Positions 46,180 through 58,144 are shown, counted from the first letter of the stretch. The stretch is DNA of 64,000 bases from Doryteuthis pealeii (GCA_023376005.1 CM042150.1:72591015-72655014); one strand, 5' to 3'. Program-made: numbers and translations. Notes: generated by a model not told the origin, from the sequence alone.

Positions 46180-47180
46180 TATATTCTTTGGAATTTGTTG
46201 TAATCATCATCAAGTCGTGCTGACAGCATATATTTTCTTGACTCTCTCTTGCCGTTTCTATCGGGCATCGCTCCTGGCAATTCTTCAAAATGGCATCCAG
46301 TGTCTGTATAACGACGTTGCCTCGGTGGAGTCAGATATATTAGTCACTACCAATATAAGGTGACCCCGTTACTCTAAACACATCGTCTGGTTATTTCTTC
46401 TTACAATACATAGCTAAATTCGAACCCCGATCTCTCTTATCTATTGGAGGGGTGACGTCTATACAATTTGAAACTGTCAGTCTGGGTGACAGCCTCAGTC
46501 ATTAGATCGTCTGGTCGACTTCTTCTCTGAGCGCGTTGTGTTCCTATCGGTTTAAGGGGAATGGACGTTCCCTCCCTGATAATCTGTGATATTTTTCTTC
46601 GGATGAACAGAAGAAAATATGAATCTCCCCCTTTCTTAGGAGGCAAAAATGACAATGTCCGTTGATTTAGATATTAACAGTTTAATGACAGGATTGATAT
46701 ACAGTTCGCTGCCAATGTCATATCAACAATGTGAATATAACAGCAAGTTGGAATATGACGGCCTGCAACTATCTCTTATCTGTCGTGATGTCATAACTTG
46801 GTCCTTAAATAAAACCATTCTGATTCGCAAACAACCAATTTTCTCACGTTTCGAATCGTATGGTCAGCTCACTTCATGGGATCAATTCCACTATTTTGGG
46901 CCTTGCTTAAATCCCAACTTGATATTAACTAACCTCAGCTGACGCTATGTCAAGACCCGAAAATCAAAAATCTATATTGTGACCTCTTAGGGTCAATACC
47001 TGGTTTCCTCATAACTCTGGGAAATTTATAAAATCTAAATTTGCTATTTTCGCATCCAACCCGCTGGAAACTTATCGGAATTATACCCCGAAAACGTCTC
47101 TCCGAGATAAAATTGTAACTTTACATATTAGTAAAGCCCGAACTGAAACAAATAAACATTTACGCTTGGAAAGATAAGTA
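46180..47180. other. no supported gene
   Basis: Small ORFs at 46649-46942 (plus) and 46655-46437 (minus) are open but unrecognised. A B-box-like GGGGTTCGAATTT on the minus strand near 46415 lacks a convincing A-box partner. Confidence 0.4.
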
Positions 47181-47184
47181 AAAA

Positions 47185-47830
47185 AATCGCGGCGAGTCTT
47201 TAAAAACAAGGTTTATTGGATTGCAAGAATTTTTCCACTTGCATAAGTCCAAAGGACATAAAGTTACCAAAAAATCAAATATTAAAATTACAATGAATAC
47301 AAAACAGTCGAAACAATAAAATCAAAGGAAAAAAACATAAAACACTTATTCCTTTTTCCTTGGTCTGAACTGACCCCTAAAAGTTTATGTTAGTAGTCGT
47401 AACTACTAAGTAAAGTTCTTGGAAATTCTTCGCAGCCAAGCTGCGAAAGGATGGAATACCGAGGAGAGTCCCTAGAAGAATACTTTTTTTAAGGCACCAG
47501 TCTCAAATCTATTAATTCATCAACGCGAACCGAGGGAACATTTTTTTTACTGACCAGGCTCTCAGAAAACAGTCCGTGCGAGGGAAGCGTCGGTCATTTT
47601 GACCAACGTCTCTCGCACGTAATTAGAAGCTCCGGCTTCGTTCACCAAATTATTTTCAAAGAGGGCGAAAAACCCGCCAGAATTCTCTTAAATAGTAGCA
47701 AACACCTCCTGCCACTACCATCAAAGTGAGGCCACATGCAACAGGCCGCCACCTGTTGGTACCCCCAAGGGCCGTAACTCAAATTGGCCTATTGCCAGCT
47801 ACCCTTGGGGGTCAAAACAGAGTTGATCCA
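47185..47830 (-). repeat. LTR-like, hairpin-rich block B
   Basis: AATAAACCTTGTTTTTAAAG on the minus strand (about 47218-47199) parallels block A. Perfect hairpins are TTAGTAGT/ACTACTAA (47390-47397/47402-47409, loop cgta), TTCGCAGC/GCTGCGAA (47429-47436/47440-47447, loop caa), CGTGCGAG/CTCGCACG (47575-47582/47612-47619) enclosing GGTCA/TGACC, and ACCCCCAAGGG/CCCTTGGGGGT (47761-47771/47812-47822). The class of element is undetermined. Confidence 0.55.
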
Positions 47831-48484
47831 AGAGCAATTACTCTAACCTATTTTAACTTATAAAATTTTTACAAACTACATAAATAAAACTTTTTATCGA
47901 AAAACAAGTTAAGACTTTTACTACAACGGGTAACTTCGTTACATCCCTCCCTTACCTAATGAGTGAAATACGACCTTTTCTCGATATTTAACTCAATGCA
48001 ATAAGTCTCTAAGAAAATTTCTTAAGTTTTCGTATGTCTCATGCTTCCCATACTTTCCAAAGTATATGCCATTTCTTGAAGAAAAAAACAACATAAAAGT
48101 TATCTGCTTTGTATGGATGATGCATTCCACACATTCAAAGGATAAGCTTTTTCTGAAAAAAAAAAAAAAAAGAAAAAGTTCTCTTCCCTTTTTCAAATGT
48201 CCACTTCGATCTTTCATGCTCTCTTGGAATTATTCTCTGGCACCGATCTCACTTCTATCTGTACGGGTGGCTCCTGTTCCAACACATTCTCCTGAAATTT
48301 AAGCAGGTCTCTATTCTTCTCAACTGCCCATCATGTTCAATATGATTTGTCGCTCAAGCCCTCAGGTTTCAATTAATCATTTTCCTCACTCCAAATGATT
48401 TATCTAACCTTCTCAATTTATATATTACCATGGTAATTAACAGGATCCACGCAATTAGCAGCATTGATACCTCATAGTAACCCT

Positions 48485-48522
48485 AGGAATTCCTAAAGAA
48501 TTTCAACTCTTTAGGAATTCCT
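48485..48522. repeat. 15-bp perfect hairpin
   Basis: aggaattcctaaaga (48485-48499) pairs exactly with 48508-48522 across an 8-nt loop. Each arm itself contains the palindrome aggaattcct. Confidence 0.85.
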
Positions 48523-48961
48523 CTATTGGTTATCTTTCTTAATTTCTCTGCTAAGCTAATTTTCTTTATAGGTTTTCTAATTTAGAAAACTCTTGGAACT
48601 TTATCTTATCTTTGACTCCGTGTTATTGACCAACACGTTCGCAAGAAAAACGGAAGTATCTCTAAGTTTCTCCTCGGCCTAAGAGAAAGTAAAAATAGTT
48701 AATGTCGCACTAAAAGCAGCACATGCCATGGCCAACGCAACGATAGCTAATGGTAGCTATGTACAAAATATCGCTGGCTCTATAAAAGGGTGATCACAGG
48801 AAAATCTTCTAAAAATCATATAAAATAAACTAACTATCCGATTTTAATAAAACTTTCGGTATATGAAGTAATAAAAGACGAACTTTTATTGTAAATAAAT
48901 GTTTACTAAATTGAAAAGGCTAATAATTTTTTTCGTTAGTTTTTGTTTCGCGCATTAAAAG

Positions 48962-49020
48962 AAAAAGATCTTGGTACGGGGGGTACCAAGATCTTTTTTT
49001 TTTTTTTTTTTTTTTTTTTA
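48962..49020. repeat. 16-bp hairpin followed by a long T tract
   Basis: aaaaagatcttggtac (48962-48977) and its exact complement (48983-48998) flank a ggggg loop, then a T run to about 49019. In form it resembles an RNA polymerase III or structured-RNA 3' end, but no transcription unit is evident. It may be an element terminus. Confidence 0.75.
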
Positions 49021-49029
49021 CATAAATAA

Positions 49030-49620
49030 ATTTTACATTTTTTGAAAGACAATTTAATGACGGAACATATGTAAAAAAAAAAATAATTCGCTAATAAATC
49101 GGTTTTGGAAATAGGCATCTTAAACATTGAAACTTAAATCTCGTAAATAAGAAAAAATATGTATCTGTTTCTTTTTTTTTTCTTTTTTAATTGTTAGATT
49201 ATTTTCTAAAGAATTTTATATTAAAAGTTCCTATTGTCTACATTTTTATTTTATTTTTCAGGGATTTTTAAAAATTTATATAATGTAAAATAAATACTTT
49301 TCTTTAATGTACAGCTTTCGTACTTATCGTATTTATTTAATCAAAGAAAATATTGTATAAAAAATATTCGTCGTCATTCTTATTACGGATGGATCTAAGA
49401 GAAATAAAAACTGGGTTTTGGAGAAAACTGTTGTTGTTGTTTTCACTTTGTTCTGGGTACATAAGTTAATAGGTTCGAATCCGTGACGCGTGTATAATTA
49501 TACTCTGTAAAAGAAAACTCAAACAAACAGTGTTTGAAGAAATTTATTATTTTATTTGGAAACAAATAATTCTCCCGTTTATATTTCTTCTGTTCTGTTT
49601 TTGTTGACCCTTTCATTCCG
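49030..49620. other. AT-rich interval
   Basis: A B-box-like word, AGGTTCGAATCCGTGAC, occurs at about 49471 without a clear A-box. No gene. Confidence 0.4.
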
Positions 49621-49831
49621 TTTATTTTGTACTCTAAGAATTTGATTTCTTGCTTTCAAAATACGAGGAAATTTTTCATCCATGTATTTCCTAATCCTCA
49701 TTCTACTTCTTGGATAACTTTATCAACATGCCTCCCAAAATCTGTGAAATCCTTCCATCTTGGCATTTCCTTTGCGAGATATGGGGTGGCCGTAATGTTT
49801 GATATTCAAGGAGTCTAGAGTCTCTCTCATC

Positions 49832-49868
49832 ACCTCATTCACAAATTCACCTCATTCACAAATTCACC
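49832..49868. repeat. tandem 17-bp duplication in the integrase relic
   Basis: tcattcacaaattcacc occurs twice in tandem. It doubles the NEVNL-type residues after the integrase GGEFVNEV word, a local slippage event. Confidence 0.8.
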
Positions 49869-51380
49869 TCCATTTTCAGTTACCAACTCTGCCACTTGAA
49901 AATATCTCATTAGCTGAGTCTTTTTCTGAGATGTCTTATCCTTTACAGTGTAGGCCACCACCCAATTCATCAACGAGTCTACAAAGCTCACAATTTAGAT
50001 ATTTCATCTCGTATATGGATCTGACACATCCATGCTGACCTTCTCAAAGAGTTAGGAGGGCACATCCATCTCCATCAATGGTGTTTCCTCCCCTTTTGGA
50101 CTTCTTACTTGACAGGTTATACAACCTGTAACAATAACATATGCCCTTATTTCCATGCACATTCCAGCCCAGTAATAATGTCGACTAATAAATTCATACG
50201 TTTTGTCAATTCCCATGTGTCCAAACTTTCCAAGACATCCTTCAATTGCTTACTCCAGGAGGAGTCCTCTTGGTACATAGTCTCGGCTCCTCGCCCATAT
50301 TTGAGATAGAGTGTTCCACTGAGGATTATGAACCTTTTCCTTTCTTTGGGACCTCATTCAGCTTTAGCAGTTTCTCATCATTTGGATATTCTCTTATGAC
50401 TTCTACCCCACTAACACACTCCTCTTCTTCCATTTCTAACTTTTCATTACTCCATGGCAACCTTTCTTCCTTTCTATGAGAATTAAAGACATATACTGTA
50501 ATTCACCCCAGGCCTTTCAATCAATGACTCTTTCTCTAGCCTCTTGGGAATCCACGACAATAGATCCACACAGTATTTTCCTTGCCTGACAAATATTCTA
50601 CCCTACAGTTGTATTCACTCAACAGCAACATACACATTTGAATAATTTTATTCGTCCACTCAACCTCAAACAAATATTTTAACACCTTGTGATCAGTTTT
50701 AATTACAAACTGTGCCCTGTCGAAATAGAGCAGCAGTTGCAAGGTATACACAATTGCATACATTTCCTTCTCTATCACAGGCCAGTTTGGTGACAATTTG
50801 TGGGGTAAGAAATAAATCGGAACTTCTTCCACACAGGTGTCACTGGCATCCATATTACAGAATCATTGGTCTGTTCTCAATTGGTCTGATAAATCAACAA
50901 GAAAATATTTTTATTAATTGTTCCTTCAGTGCTTCAAAGAATCAATATAAAAGCCTATGTCCATTTAAATCCAGCGTTTTTCTTTTTCAGATTTATCAAG
51001 GGTATTGCAATTCTGGAGAAGCCGGAAACAAATCTCCTGTAATATCCCATTACTCCAATGAATCCTCTTACTTCCCTTACTGATTCAGGCACTGGCATGG
51101 ATTGGATCACTTCTACTTTGTCTAGGTCCACTTTCACTCTGTTCTTATTAATAACAAATCCTACATATTTTGTCTCCTTTTTTAAAAAATTGACCCTTCA
51201 ATAATTTAAGTTTTAATCCATAAAGCTTCACTTTGTCAAACACCAGCTGTAAATGACAGAAATATTCTTCTGGGTCCCTGGAGAACACCAATATCATCAA
51301 AATAGGCTATTGCAAATCTCTCTATTTCACTCAAGACTGCAAAAAACTCCAGGTGACCCTGACAATCCAAAAAGCATAAC

Positions 51381-51863
51381 ACACAATTGGTATTATTAGT
51401 GTTAATCGGACTATTGTCCCCATCTTCATTGTTATTTGTACAACGTTTCGGCCGATATACCCTCCGGCCTTCTTCGGGTATTTCTTGTCGGACTCGGGAA
51501 CCTTCTTGGACTCGGGAACCTTCTTTTCAAACTCGGGAACTTTCTTGTCGTATTCGGGAGCCATCATGGAACTTTGAACCTAACCCTTTATTTATTCCAC
51601 GGGGGTATAATTAATTAGCACAACTCCTACCCCAGCTATGGTTAGCGGAATGAGAACAGGATACCCCGAGTTCGAAAAGAAGGTTCCCGAGTCCGAGAAG
51701 GTTCCCGAGTCTGACAAGAAATACCTGAAGAAGGCCGGAGGGTATATCGGCCGAAACGTTGTACAAATAACGATGAAGATGGGGACAATAGTCCGATTAA
51801 CACTAATAATACTAATCTTCAAGCCTCATCTCAAACATTCAGAGAAATAGTACAAAATTGGTA
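51381..51863. mobile_element. foldback element nested in gypsy RT, with 12-bp direct repeats
   Basis: The flanking direct repeats are acacaattggta (51381-51392) and acaaaattggta (51852-51863), one mismatch apart. Inside, a roughly 147-bp unit appears inverted: left arm 51393-51539 (minus sense), right arm about 51666-51813 (plus sense), with about 125 bp between. Each unit carries short repeats of a gttcccgagtc word, then ctgaagaaggccgg (right) or ccgaagaaggccgg (left) and cggccgaaacgttgtac. Removing the insert with one direct repeat makes the RT frame continuous (SLYQFC to VMLFGLS). The class is unknown; Penelope-like terminal units are one possibility. Confidence 0.8.
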
Positions 51864-52629
51864 CAGTGACATATGGCATTCGAAAATAGTTTTCTGTTGA
51901 TTTTTTTCTTCATCCATAGCCATCAGCCAGTAACCTGCCCTAAAATTAATCATGAAAAAGCATGTAGAGCAGAGCTAGTATATCGTCTATCAGCAGAAGG
52001 GGGTATGCAGTTGGTTCAGTGCTCTGAAATCAACACAAATTGACACTCAGCACCACTGGTTCCAGACAATATCTGCATTATCTTAAGACCAGTGTTAGCA
52101 ACTATAGGCACTTCACCAGTTAGGGTCTCTTCTATCCGAGTAGGTAAAATCACTCTCCTTGGTCAATTCCAATGATGGAGTTATTTGATGCCACAAATCT
52201 TCCTTTTCATTGGGGTTTTCCAACCTCTCAATGCTTGCTACCACTGTCCAAGGAAGTATTTTAATATTCTCCTCAGACAAAAGTCTTATCTTCCAAGTTT
52301 ACATTTTTCCAAGAGGAATTTCTTCTTTATCTATCCAACATCAAGGCTGATGGGTCAAAGTGAATTACTGCTCTGTACCTTTTCAGCCATTAACTAATAA
52401 TTCTCTTGGGACTGGGTGATACATAATAAATTCCATAGACATTTTTGACATTACTTAGCAAATTCACTATTCCCAACATCTTCATTTCAGTGCCATCAGG
52501 GGTGATTAATCCATTCCTACTCACTCCAATACTCTTGCATCCAACACAGATATCTCTGAAACTGTATCTATCAAAGCCCTTACAGGGTGTCATCCTATCA
52601 TTACCTCACAGGTCATGAAAGGAGGACTA

Positions 52630-53150
52630 TCATGACTTGTGAGGTCATTAACCTTTTTGGCATTAATCTGTAGATGAAAGAGATTATCTGTTTTAAGTAT
52701 CTGACATTGTGTGGTCTGTGTTTGCATGGAATGGTAGGGGTGGTTATCCCATATATGCAACACATCGTAGAATGAACAATGGAGAAGAATAGAACAAGAA
52801 TTTGTGAAAGTGATCTTTGGTCAAAATAATAGCATTTCAGTCTTGGTGTTAGTTTAAGGCAGTTGGGACCTATAGATGTGCTAGTAACAGATCGGCTGAG
52901 AGTCCATCAGGATGAAGTCTTTATCCATTGTAATAGAGCTAGAAGACTGAGAAGAGATTATGGAATCATGTTAGCTAGCCATGGTGCAAACGCAGTACCT
53001 GGAGTAGTTTGCAATGGTGTTACACACACATCCTACTCTGTGTCTTAGAAGTCTGTCTTTATCTTTGTTGTTTTTCTGTGCATAGCTTTGACTTAGACCT
53101 GAAAAATTGCAACAATGTGGGGTCTGATGCAGCATGAAGTGCACATATAC
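52630..53150. other. no supported gene
   Basis: A 61-codon ORF at 52863-53048 is unrecognised. I see no clear motif. Confidence 0.35.
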
Positions 53151-53159
53151 ACTAAGCAG

Positions 53160-53560
53160 TTATGTCAAACAGCCATACAGTAGTACTAATACAACTATAT
53201 TCCTTTTTTATTTTATCAGATAGGTCAGATTGTCATATGATCTATAACCTGTCAATAGCAGTCCATGCCTTTCCGATATGTATATTGACATTGTTTTCAG
53301 TGGATGATATATTGTTACCTAGATATGGGAAATTAAAGGGGCTTGCCATTTAATATGGAGATAGCTCCATCTTGTTTGAAACACATTTATGTTCACTTAG
53401 AAGCCAATGCCTCTTGCTTGCTTGCTCTAAGCTATGCAGCAGAGATTCTGCTTGGGCAGGTGTACTTGTGATAAACCGTAGATCATCTGTGGGATTTCAT
53501 CTACTTCTTGCCTTTTTCAGTGTAAAACCATTTTCCTTCATTAGATCTAATGAAATTTAT
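53160..53560 (-). pseudogene. RTE-type LINE reverse transcriptase fragment
   Basis: On the minus strand, across frames: ENGFTLKKARSR, then TPAQAESLLHSLEQASK, KQDGAISILNGKPL, YLGNNISSTENNVNIHIGKA, WTAIDRL and QSDLSDKIKKE. I recall this order from the RT thumb/C-terminal region of RTE-like elements abundant in mollusc genomes. The YADD-containing segment expected just upstream is lost (the frame goes from the KARSR word straight to TPAQAE with little between). The matching 3' end of the same family occurs at 63440-63720 on the plus strand. Confidence 0.8.
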
Positions 53561-53959
53561 AGTAACTAGACAGATTATAAATGATGCTAATATATATCTC
53601 CTTGAAGATCAAGGTTTTGTGCATTATTTTTCAACATGTCTTGCTAATTAACCAAGGGACGACAGTATTCCAAAAATTAGGCTATTTCAAACACAAAGAA
53701 ATTATAGTACAAGTTAAATATATTTAACAATTTAATTTATATAAAACAAAGGAACAAGAAAAGTTCATAGAGGGTAAGCAATGTTTACTGAAGGTTTTTA
53801 GAGCATGGAAGAATTCTTACTCATTGAGAGAATTTCTTGATTATAATTGCTGAGGCAAGAATTTTTTTGTCTTTTAGTAGCATCAAAGGAAAAACAGAAT
53901 ATTTTTTTGAAATTTCAAATAAAGGTAGTTATCAATTTAATGCTTGTATGATTTAGACT

Positions 53960-54640
53960 AAAACGCATAGATATATATGAGGCTAATCCCAAAGGTAATA
54001 TCTCCAAAATATTAGAGCAATCAGAAATGTTTATTGTTTTTTGTCAATGATGTTTACATCATTTTAAAGTCTGAACATTTATCTATTTTTCTAGGCACTA
54101 TGCCAGTTTTTGTATGCTCATGTCATACCAGCTTGCCGCCATGTCACTGAGGAAGCATTGAACCTTGTCATCTTTGCACAATCTTTACACCACTTGCTGA
54201 CATTTATGACATCCATGCATGACTTGCCATACACTTACATTATTTGGTGTTGAATTTCAATTGGTTTAATACCTTTTGCATTCGAAAAATGTGCAAACTT
54301 CACACTTGGCAGTAGAGTTAGTCAGGAGCTCCATTAAAAATAACTACCAAGCCAAGATTGAGTGTGGCAGCAAGGTGTTGGCAGAGGCAGGCACAACAAT
54401 GTTGCCAATAACTGCACAAACAGCATTTCTCTGCATCCACAATGCTTTGGAGACCTTACTTTTGGGATTACGTTTAGATTTCCTGCTGAAAGCAATGGGA
54501 TTTAGTTTTTATAATGTAATGGTCATGGCTGCTATGAATGATTTTATAGTAATGGGGAAGACTAGATTGGCCTTTGGCATCAAAGTTTGGCTTAAGGGCA
54601 GATAAGCAAATATCTATTCCCATTTATTTTACCTCTTAAG
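53960..54640 (+). other. unrecognised repeat-like segment with a 109-codon ORF
   Basis: The ORF 54276-54605 reads MHSKNVQTSHLAVELVRSSI through TTMLPITAQTAFLCIHNALE to KVWLKGR. It follows the sequence atgaggctaatcccaaaggtaat at 53978, which looks somewhat like a DNA-transposon terminal repeat, but no matching partner end was found by eye. Neither strand gives a protein I can name. Confidence 0.25.
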
Positions 54641-54649
54641 ATTAATCTC

Positions 54650-55500
54650 TATTTGTAAATAAAAAATAACAAAAGTTGATCCTCAAATATCTTTCATAAC
54701 TTAATGTAAAATTCTAGATGTTTTACTCTTGTCTATTTGTTCCTTATGATGCAGATCTTATGGAAATAGTGAATAAAATGAAAATGATTCAAATTTAAAT
54801 GAATCATAAAAAATTAATCAATGAAACCATTTTTTCATAGCCTACATGTATGTAATGGGCTCAGTTTAAAGCAAGTTCACAAAGTTCTTTTTTTAACTTT
54901 ATTGAATTAAAAAATACTTAATCTACAGTAACTGTTGTGACAAACTAAAAATTAACTTTTAATTAGCAGAATGAAATAACATTAAATATTCTACACAGAT
55001 CAAATGCATAATTATATACACTTGAGAATATGCATATATTTTTAAATCATTGTCTGGTGTTGATGTATATTTTCATATTATAACTGTTAATGCCAATGAT
55101 TCTAATTGAAAAACAAAAAAAACAAAATATATAACATTTCCATGTGTACAAAAAATACAACTACTTCTAATGAATATTTAAATCAATCATTTTTTTTTTA
55201 ATTGAAAAGTAACAAATGATTTGTTCTTTGATTATTATCATTCTTCAGCTTTTAATACTGAAACTTTTCAAAAATAATTTATTAAAAACAGTTTATAGAA
55301 AACACAATTCAGTATTGTAAGCTATTAACTGATTTTGATTAGAGTTTTTTCATATATTGTTTAAACAATTCTAAAAATCCTCATTACTAGAAGTATTTTC
55401 ATACTATATTTAAGAGGAAAAATAAAGAGACTTTTTTTTAGAAATAAAAATAAAAACTGCATTTTTAAAGAAATATAATATCATTAATTTCTCTGTATTT
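54650..55500. other. AT-rich interval, nothing supported
   Basis: Very AT-rich, with no ORF, repeat end or hairpin that I could support. Confidence 0.5.
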
Positions 55501-55503
55501 TTT

Positions 55504-55920
55504 AGATGAGGCTTGATGATTAGTATTATTTGTATTATTCGGACTATTGTCCTCATCTTCATTGTTATCTGTACAATGTTTTGGCTGATGTGCCATCCGG
55601 CTTTCTTCAGGTATTTCTTCTCAGACTCGGGAACCATCTCTCACTCGGGAACCTTCTTGTCATAATTGGGAGCCATCATGGAACTTGAACCTAACCCTTT
55701 ATTCAGTCCTCGGGGTATCCTGTTCTCATTCCGCTAACCATAGCTGGGGTATTGGTGTTAAGCTCTGTTAATTATTATTCAAGTGCGAGATGGTTCCTGA
55801 GTCCGACAAGAAATGCCTGAAGAAGGCCAGAGGGCACATCAGCTGAAACATTGTACAGATAACAATGAAGATGAGGACAATAGTCAGAATAATACAAATA
55901 ATATTAATATCATTAAGATT
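55504..55920. mobile_element. second copy of the foldback element
   Basis: The left half (minus sense, 55512 to about 55740) and right half (plus sense, about 55790-55915) carry the same unit as 51381-51863. Shared are aagaaatacctgaagaaagcc (left, reversed) or aagaaatgcctgaagaaggcc (right), ...catcagc, ac(a/g)ttgtaca, aatgaagatgaggacaatag and a taatact-type end. The spacer shares ggttagcggaatgagaacagg, found in the spacer of copy 1, so the palindromic architecture is conserved between copies. The left copy's GAAAC is mutated to AAAAC. Target-site repeats are not obvious. Confidence 0.75.
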
Positions 55921-55929
55921 CAAAAAATA

Positions 55930-57930
55930 CATTTTACTATTTAATTCACTATTGTAATATCATTTCCATTAGTAACACTTGATAAAGTTCTGTTAATGAA
56001 TGAATATTTATTTTCTGAAAAAGAAGAAAGAAAAAATAACCAGAATGATAGAAGATACATAATATAATTACAAGCAATATCTATTTTGAATTTAGTTTGA
56101 AAATTCTTCTAATTCAGGATTCTTTGAAGAAATAATTTCTTACCGCAACCATTCAGAATGTATTAAAGTTATAACAAAGAAATAAGAATGAAAATACATA
56201 AATACAATGAAAATCATCTTGGATTTTATTTAGCAAAGAAATGTAGAAATAGAAAGATTTTTTTTCTTCTATGAATTGTGTTTATCTTTTGGCAGTATCA
56301 ATATATCACTTTTAATTCACTGAAATGAAGAATCAGATTTGAACCAAAACAATCATTCTGAACCACAAAAATTATGATTAGTGCATATTAAAAATGAATT
56401 GTTTGATGAGAAAGTTAATTTGGACAGTATAAAATGAGTCCCCTTTAATAAAGATGTTCCAAATATATCAGAATTCTTCACAGTCTAACCTATACTAAGA
56501 TAAAATTTTGCTTCAGTCCTTCATTTTAAATGCTCAATGCAATATGGCTGGATATAGTGTTAGATTTTTAGTACATATAAAACAAGTTATTTGTGTAAAC
56601 TTCTTACATCACTATTCAGTATTGATAAATTGCTATTATCATCAGCAATATATTTATTTTGTCTATAACATTCTTTTTTTGGTTTATATTTTAAGTAGCA
56701 AAGAAAAAAATGAATGAAGCTTTGAAATTTATATTTATCCATCTTATGTTTTTTCAGACAAATTATACTGCATACATATGCCTGAAGGATAAGATTTTCC
56801 AATCAAAATATTTTTTATTCTCAAATAATGCTAAATTGTAATTGGAAATTAAATACAGTCATTCGTTTATTCATATATATAAGTACTTCTCATAAGTATT
56901 TAAACAACAAAACAATTTGTTTCTAATTTTTTCAGAATTAGAAACAGAAATATAAGTTTTTTTAAGAACCAAATTTTATTGAAATAATTTTGTTCTTCTG
57001 AGTGTTAAATTTCTAGAAAATGTTTTTATTTATAGAAACGAAAATAAAGAATGTTTATTAAATGAAAATTTTTTAAAAATTCCTATCCTAAAATCTTTTA
57101 CAAAATCAAGGAAACTGAAAATGCCAATGTACATTGCTACTTGAAATAGTTAACAAAATAGTAAGTTAATTTGGATGCCCCTGGGTCAAAATCTTCAAAG
57201 ACTCAAGCAACTGTCAACCACTGGGAGTGTAGAAAATATATTTTATTGTCCAATAAATTGTTCAGATTTAATAGTGTAATTGAACATATTCTTAGTTCAC
57301 CGATATTGATGAACAAACTTGGTTCAATGGCATTAATTTTGTTTTAAAAGCCAAGAAAGGAAAAAAAAAAAAAATTGCAAAAATATATTTGTTATTAGGA
57401 CAATATCTTTTTACAATCATTTATTTTTTAGGAAACATTTTTTTATGGTGTATGTATAAAAAAGAATTTGATGTTATTTTTTTATCAGAGTTGTGATGAG
57501 TTTCTGTAATACCATTACCTGTGAAAAGGAAAAAAATATTAAGAAAGTATTACACATCATTTTAAAAGATATTTTAGGAAAAATGCTAAAATCCTATCTC
57601 TGTCCCATAATAGTTATTACATTTAGTTGATGAAATTTATGTGCATATGTAACAGTTATTATAGGACAGGAGTACTTAAAATGTGGAATATAAACAGCCA
57701 TTCAAAACTATTATAAATAGCTACATGAAGATTTATTTTATATGATTATTAGGTGTAGTAAGATAGGAGCAGAAGTTTAACTTTAGGATATGAAAAGCAT
57801 AGCTAATGAACGAATAAAACAATAGGCTGTGGATTTTTATAGTTGTACTGGTTGTAGTAGTAGTAGTAATATCAGCGACAACTAGAATAAGAGGGTAGCA
57901 GTGGGAGTAGTATAATAAGTCTCACAACAT
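55930..57930. other. AT-rich interval, no gene recognised
   Basis: Two kilobases of AT-rich DNA. A short (tag)n run lies near 57855. On the minus strand agtgggggagaatgttgtgag (57955-57935) resembles a polypurine tract followed by an LTR start, but no LTR end was found. Confidence 0.45.
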
Positions 57931-58144
57931 TCTCCCCCACTGATCAAAGAACAGTGTTTATTATTTGCAAGACTAGTTTAAATATTTTATTTTAAGTAAG
58001 TTGGCCTTTGTTTGATATGCAAAGAATGACAGATGACTGGAAAATCAGTTTGCGGTACATCTCTGCTTTGCTCAGGCATCGGACCTTCTTAAACTTCTCG
58101 ATTTTCAACTGCTGGGAGATTTTGGTTAGTGTCAGCATTCTTCT

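Larger units (their letters stand above)
49620..52620 (-). pseudogene. nearly complete Ty3/gypsy pol, interrupted by a foldback element
   Basis: On the minus strand, domains come in normal order. Protease remnant and linker: GLITPDGTEMKMLGIVNLL, WLKRYRAVIHFDPSALMLD. RT fingers/palm: VLISEH, INFRAGYWLMAMDEEKNQQ, MSLYQFC, then after the insertion VMLFGLSGSPGVF, FAIAYFDDIGVL (YFDD), DPEEYFCHLQLVFDKVKLYG and VKVDLDKVEVIQSMPVPESV. RNase H: MDASDTCVEEVPIYFLPHKL, WPVIEKEMYAIVYTLQ, FVIKTDHKVLKYLFE. Integrase: FGHMGIDKTYEFISRHYYWA, CITCQVRSPKGEE, VSMDVSDPY, LVTENGGEFVNEV. It has many stops and small duplications. The recalled family is a common invertebrate gypsy. gag and LTRs were not recognised. Confidence 0.88.

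Noticed and set aside
46395..46540. B-box-like word on the minus strand
   Set aside because: No convincing A-box upstream and no cloverleaf.
49440..49500. B-box-like aggttcgaatccgtgac
   Set aside because: No A-box at proper spacing. It may be a 5'-truncated SINE but cannot be supported.
53978..54280. Mariner- or hAT-like terminal repeat
   Set aside because: The end-like word has no partner, and neither strand yields a transposase motif.
57930..57960. Polypurine tract and LTR start on the minus strand (agtgggggagaatgttgtgag)
   Set aside because: Looks right locally, but no LTR end, primer site or matching LTR could be found downstream, so it is mentioned only in the interval note.
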